From NCBI RefSeq assembly GCF_035222275.1, contig NW_026946359.1:6696001-6760000 (forward strand): DNA of 64,000 bases. The letters run 5' to 3'. The notes under the pieces are model-generated. The model had not been told where the DNA came from, ran no database searches, and saw only the letters and a program-made list of their open reading frames with translations. Source of the DNA: Podospora bellae-mahoneyi. Taxonomy: Eukaryota > Ascomycota > Sordariomycetes > Sordariales > Podosporaceae. Positions within the stretch are counted from its first letter, which is position 1. Every line of letters begins with the position of its first letter. The translations under genes and the position numbers were made by a program. Shown in pieces: positions 59,478-64,000 of this stretch.

Positions 59478-62400
59478 TCAAGCTCTTAGCAACCCAGGAC
59501 TCTGCTCACTCACCCCGCTCACCCCCGTCCTGTCAGCCCGGGTGATATCCACCACCGCCCACTCCGTATCCCACGGCACAACGCTCGCCCACCTCGGCCA
59601 CCACCTCACAAAAACTCTGTTCACCGCCCTGGCCAGGGCACTGACCGGAAACGCGAGCACCCCCCAGTTTGCCCACGCCGCCGCCCTCGTATTTTTGCTA
59701 GCAAACGGCTCGAGCATATCATTGACAAATGCCCTCCTCCAGTTGTTATTTGACAGCCAGATCCGCCGTTCTTGGTCCAGCGCTAGATACAGCACCGAGG
59801 AGAAAACAGTCGTGAGGATAGACAGGCAAATGATAAGCGAGGCGGGGGAAGCAGTATGGGTAGATAACTTAAAGGGTGCCGGTCTGGGAGGGGGGGGAGG
59901 AAAGGATGCATCGTCGGCAACAGAGGGGGCGGGGGTGGGGGTTTTCCGGAAGGCAAAGGGGTCGACTGGGGGTGTTTCTTCCGTCTTCGCTTGTGGCTCT
60001 GGCTTGGGCGGAGGACCGCCATCGCGGCGCATGGGAAATTCGGTACTTTCTGACCTCTCGTCCACGTCGGAAGCGGAGGCTCTTCTGAAGGGGTTGGAGA
60101 AGGAGTCCAGGGAGGGGATGTACGATGCTGTGGAGAGGCGGCGCGGTGGGGATGAGCGTTCACTCCTCGGACTCGGGACGATGGTGGGGGTTCTGGGACG
60201 GGAGGGGTGGACTTTGGTCGGGCTGGTGGGGGGGGAAGGGATGTTGAAGGTAGGAGGGGTGAAGGTAGGAGGGGTGAAGGTAGGGGGGTGGTGGTTTTCG
60301 GCGTAATTTTTGGGGAAGAAGCGCCAGTGGATGTACCTGAACAAGTATTTCACCCAGGCAAAGGCGTAGCCAACCATGTCGAAGGGGGTGGTGAGGATGA
60401 GGAGGATGGTGGAGTAGAACTCTGCTGGGGCGAAGAGGGCAAAGAGGATGACCCAGAGGAAGGATGTCAAGATATGGCAGATGACTGTGGGGACGGTGGT
60501 GGAGGCGGAAAAGACGCCATGGCCGTGGTGGCCTTGACAAGTGCGGCGGCTTCGTCGGCTTGACGTGCGGTTGCTCGCCAGTGAAGGGTCGTCGGGCTTC
60601 ACTGGTTGCGTTTCCGCGTTGGTACCCTCTTCAATGACGGTCACCATCTGACCATGCCCGCAACAGCCGTCACTGAGGGCATTGTAATACAGCTTTGGCG
60701 CGAAGTACTTGAGCAGGGAGCAGAAACAAGCCGCCTCGGCGTGTTTGCTGTGGGTTTTGGTAGAGTAAAGATGCATCACCTTTTCCCGAATCAGAGACTC
60801 AATACGCCGGCGGCGGGTGGCGTATTGATCTTCAACAGCATCCTGGTTGACGAGGATGTTGGTAGTGACGACTTCGAGCGGCGACTTGAGCGTGTCTTTG
60901 AGAGACAGGTCCTCGACAGGGTCGTGACGGAGAATTTTCTTGAGTCGTCTCACACGGGCCTCAAGTAGAATCTTATCGTCCATGTCATTCCTGTCGGCGA
61001 TCTTCTTCTTGAGTGTCTTGATCAGCTGCTTGAGCGGTTCAATATAATCAGGTTTGAAAACATCGTCCACCCATTCGCTGTAGTCATTGACCCATTTCTC
61101 GAGCTTGTTGGTGATCCCACTCAACTTGACCTCACGCTTGATGACTGGGGCAACCTCCCATACCAGATCCTCAAAATAGTCTGCGCTTCTGCCGCTGTCC
61201 AGATGTCGCTTTACGCAGCCGTCGACGTAGAACTCCTCCTCTGTCGAAAGTTTCGTTCCCAGCAGTTCCGTCTCAAGCTCATTATACCTGGTTCTCAGCT
61301 CGTCTCCTTCTTCGTGTCTCTTGATCACCACCTCCAGAGCATCCGCGAACTTGGACGTAAGATAGCGCTCATATTCTATCGTGCCCTTCCAGGCCTCGAT
61401 TTGCGAGGCGATACCCTGTTTGCATTCTTGCAACCAGTTCAAGCACAGGGCCGCGTCCCAGTCCGGGTTGACGCATAACTGAAATTCCTTGTATGCTCTA
61501 CAAACGTAGAAAAGCTCGTGCTCCTTCCGGCTAGTGGGGGCGAGAAGAGTATAAGGGGGCTGCCCGGTGACCTCGAAAACTTTCTTTAAAGCCGTCTTCA
61601 TCTCTGGCTCGTATCGCTGGAGCAAGGGTTTCAGGAATGAGTTGTCTGGCTTTCGATTGTCTTCATCGGTAACCATAGTGACGTGTCCCAAGATTGTGAT
61701 GAACCCTTCAAGTACCTTGTATAGATCAGGGTTGAAACGATCGTCGAACGGGAAATCCTCTTCAGGACCACGGGGAGTTGAGGGGGAGGAGCCACCAAAA
61801 GCTATGGAAGGTGATTTGGCACGGGATTCCTTGGGCACTGAGGGCTTCGGAGCCTCTGGAGACTTCTTAGCATCGCCGCGTGACTGCGGCTCCCGGGGTG
61901 GGGATGAAAGAGCACCCTTCGGCGATGGAGAATTCCTCTCCTCAGACGCGCGTATGACCGCTTCGAGCTTTGCAAGATTCGCAGCATGAACGCTGCTTAT
62001 CTCATGCTCGAATGGATAAGAGTTAGGAGGTGTCTCTGGATCCCCCGTTTTCTCGATGTCAGTACATATAACCTGTCGAATGGGAGATGGGATACTCACC
62101 CGGTGCATCCTTCTCAGGCTCGTCCACGAAAACTAGGTTAGGCGGTGCCTTCCTCTGCGTCACACGTTTGCCCGTTATCAGCGGCGACTGTTCTTCCCTT
62201 GGCTTCTTTGAAGGAGTCACAGGCTCGGGCTTGCGCCTGGAAGCCTTCTCCGCAGTGTCTTTCCGTCGGTACTGATGCTGTAGCCGTTCAATGCTGGATG
62301 CAATCATATCTCCCTCGTGCCTCAGAGCAGTAGGCGACCCAAGCCCGGACCGCACGCGAGACCGCCACCCAAGAAGCATCTCGTTGAGCCCTGCCAGCTC

Positions 62401-63975
62401 TTTGATCATGTTCCGAGCCGCATCACGAGTTTCTTTTGCCTCCTTTAGGCCCGGCTCCTGCTCCTCTTTGTCTTTCGCCGGGCTGTTGAACACATCGTAC
62501 ATGGAGTTGACCAGATCGGCCAGCCCGCTCACAGTCTCGGGAGACGGACTCTGGTTATTCTTGAGTTTGCCGGCCTGTTCCAGGATCGGTTTGGCCTTTT
62601 CCGCACTCTCACGATGCTGATCTAGGTTCGCTTCGGTCTGGTTGATCAACTGGTCAAGCCTGTTGAGCTGGGGAATGTATGCTCTGCTCGCCCTGCCGAA
62701 GTTCTCCACTTGCTGGCGAATTTGATTGATCTGGTTGTCGCTGTCAACCTCGAGCCGCCTGACCTTCTTTTCCAACTCCTCGGCTCGCCGTTTGACTCTG
62801 TCGTACTGTTCCCAAAGGTCCTTCAATTCTTGTTCCTTCTTTTGAAGCTTCCCAGACATCTCTGACCGCTGCTCTGACAGCATATCCCGCAAGTGCCGAA
62901 TTTCGGCTTGCACCTTCTCCTTCTCCATCTTGAGGGTTTCTTCATTCCCTTCTCTTAAGACCTGCATGGCAGTTTCCAGGTGGTTACTGGCGGCCTTGAT
63001 ATCTTCATTTTCGGCTTTCAACACGGCGTTCTCATCCTTCAGCTCCTTCATCCACTCTTCATATTGCGCCTTTTGCGCTTGGAGACCAGCGGCAGTCACT
63101 GTGGCAGATTCGATGGCACCCGTTGAAGTGAGCTCGGCCGCTGGGTTGATAGCCTCGAGAGCAGCCCTGAGTCGCGCAACCTTTTCTTCCAGTTCCCCGA
63201 CCCTGGCTTGCGCCGCTTCTGCTTTGTTTTCGGCACGGGTGATATTTGCCAAGTAATCGTCCCGTTCTTTTCTCGCAATATCGTCGCTCATAGTGTGGAC
63301 AACCCGGCCGTCTTCGATCACGGTGCCGCCAGGAGTTGTGTGCAGACTCTTCCTACTGCTTAGAGTCTGGTTCAACCTCCGATTCTCGACCTGTTTGACT
63401 CTCAGTTGTTGGGTCAGGTCCTTGACCTGGTCCTCCAAGTCATGGTTCATGTCCTCCAAATATCCGATGAGATCCTCGGCCTCTTTGTTTTGGTCCTTCA
63501 GGTGGTTGTTTTTGTTGATCAACACTGAATTCTGTTCCCTCAACACGTCCCGTTCCACCCGCATATCCGTCAGCTTTTTACACATAACGCTCCCGCTTCG
63601 CAGAGTGTTCATCCAGCCTTTGATCGCACGGTCGTAGTCTAGTTCGAGAAATCTGAAGCACGCAACAATAGGCTCATTATCGTTGCAGTCAAACCATTTG
63701 CCAACCACCTTGCTTGCTTTTATACTTTTCCAGAAGCCCTCGATAGGAGGATCGGTGGCAGTGGCCAGCAGCTCGCTGAGCCTTGACTCCCCGGCTTTGC
63801 TCCACGAGCTGAGGTTCCAAGGATCATAGGAATACCTAATTTTATATATGCTCTCGGATTCTCTGGCATTTGGACGCCTAGGTCGAGCTGGCCGGCGTGG
63901 GGGGGTGCTCATGGTTCCCATCTCTGGTGAAGCGCGCGCTTCCAGGGCTTGCGAGTCATGGTGGTCCCCAGACAT
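59478..63975 (-). CDS. large coiled-coil integral membrane protein, function unknown
   Basis: Two exons, 63975-62100 and 62035-59478, linked by a 64-nt intron (GTGAGT...TACTGAC...GATCCAG), give 1477 residues. Residues 1-160 hold a conserved-looking globular start (YSYDPWNLSSWSKAGESRLS...). Residues about 150-480 are mostly coiled coil. A Ser/Pro-rich linker crosses the splice site (EPEKDAPETPPNSYPF). A second helical domain follows at about 720-1060 (RHLDSGRSADYFEDLVWEVAP, many Arg/Lys). Then come two close transmembrane segments (about 1141-1161 and 1167-1186), a Pro/Thr-rich loop with PPTFT repeats, and a third hydrophobic segment at 1358-1378 near the C-terminus. Coiled coil plus membrane segments suggests a tether at a nuclear or organelle membrane; this is inference. 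No named family was recognised. The two halves look like separate genes if the intron is not removed. Confidence 0.75.
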
Positions 63976-64000
63976 TGTCGCAGAGCTTTTTGCTGGTTGT
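63976..64000. other. leader of the coiled-coil membrane gene
   Basis: Only 25 bases upstream of the start codon are present, so the promoter lies outside the window. Confidence 0.5.

Overview
The window is nuclear DNA of a filamentous ascomycete, most likely a sordariomycete of the Sordariales type. The reasons are short GT-AG introns (about 45-95 nt) with CTRAC-like branch sites, secreted and GPI-anchored wall proteins, a DLDGD-type RNA-dependent RNA polymerase, a fungal Cenp-O/Mcm21, a fungal AIM11, long gene-free stretches and many microsatellites. There is no operon structure. Exon borders were read by eye from splice signals and protein continuity.

Layout. 1-87: 5' end of a minus-strand gene leaving the window. 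0.9-1.8 kb: kinetochore protein Cenp-O. 3.0-3.6 kb: proline-rich GPI wall protein. 5.6-7.1 kb: MFS transporter. 7.7-7.9 kb: a tRNA-Arg(CCT)-like sequence whose T arm is split by an insert. 8.4-10.0 kb: secreted amidase-signature enzyme. 10.2-10.6 kb: weak pol III box-like motifs followed by a 145-nt T-rich tract. 11.4-16.0 kb: RNA-dependent RNA polymerase. 16.8-18.7 kb: mitochondrial D-lactate dehydrogenase. 18.7-24.9 kb: no recognisable gene. 24.9-26.1 kb: ribosomal protein eS4. 27.1-28.9 kb: double-Myb telobox protein of the Teb1/Tay1 kind. 31.0-34.2 kb: GH18 chitinase with LysM and a long repeat-rich stalk. 34.2-39.5 kb: almost gene-free. 39.5-40.3 kb: single-pass mucin-like membrane protein. 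41.5-42.3 kb: secreted Cys-motif protein with GQDQ repeats. 44.0-50.8 kb: a very large coiled-coil protein. 53.4-54.6 kb: candidate small membrane-protein genes. 54.9-56.0 kb: 2-oxoglutarate/Fe(II) oxygenase. 56.8-57.5 kb: AIM11. 58.0-59.3 kb: three-exon orphan whose first intron holds a minisatellite. 59.5-64.0 kb: large coiled-coil membrane protein.

Functionally the genes are mixed: chromosome biology (Cenp-O, telobox protein), RNA silencing (RdRP), mitochondria (D-LDH, AIM11), translation (eS4), transport, and a cell-surface group. Three proteins of that last group (3.0, 31.0 and 39.5 kb) are Ser/Thr-rich surface proteins, and two of them share a Cys-containing module of about 50 residues. 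I see no secondary-metabolite cluster, CRISPR array, intact transposon or virus-derived element. The least ordinary items are the split tRNA-like locus, the shared wall module, and three genes that single-frame reading hides or splits (the oxygenase, the three-exon orphan, and the 1477-residue membrane protein).
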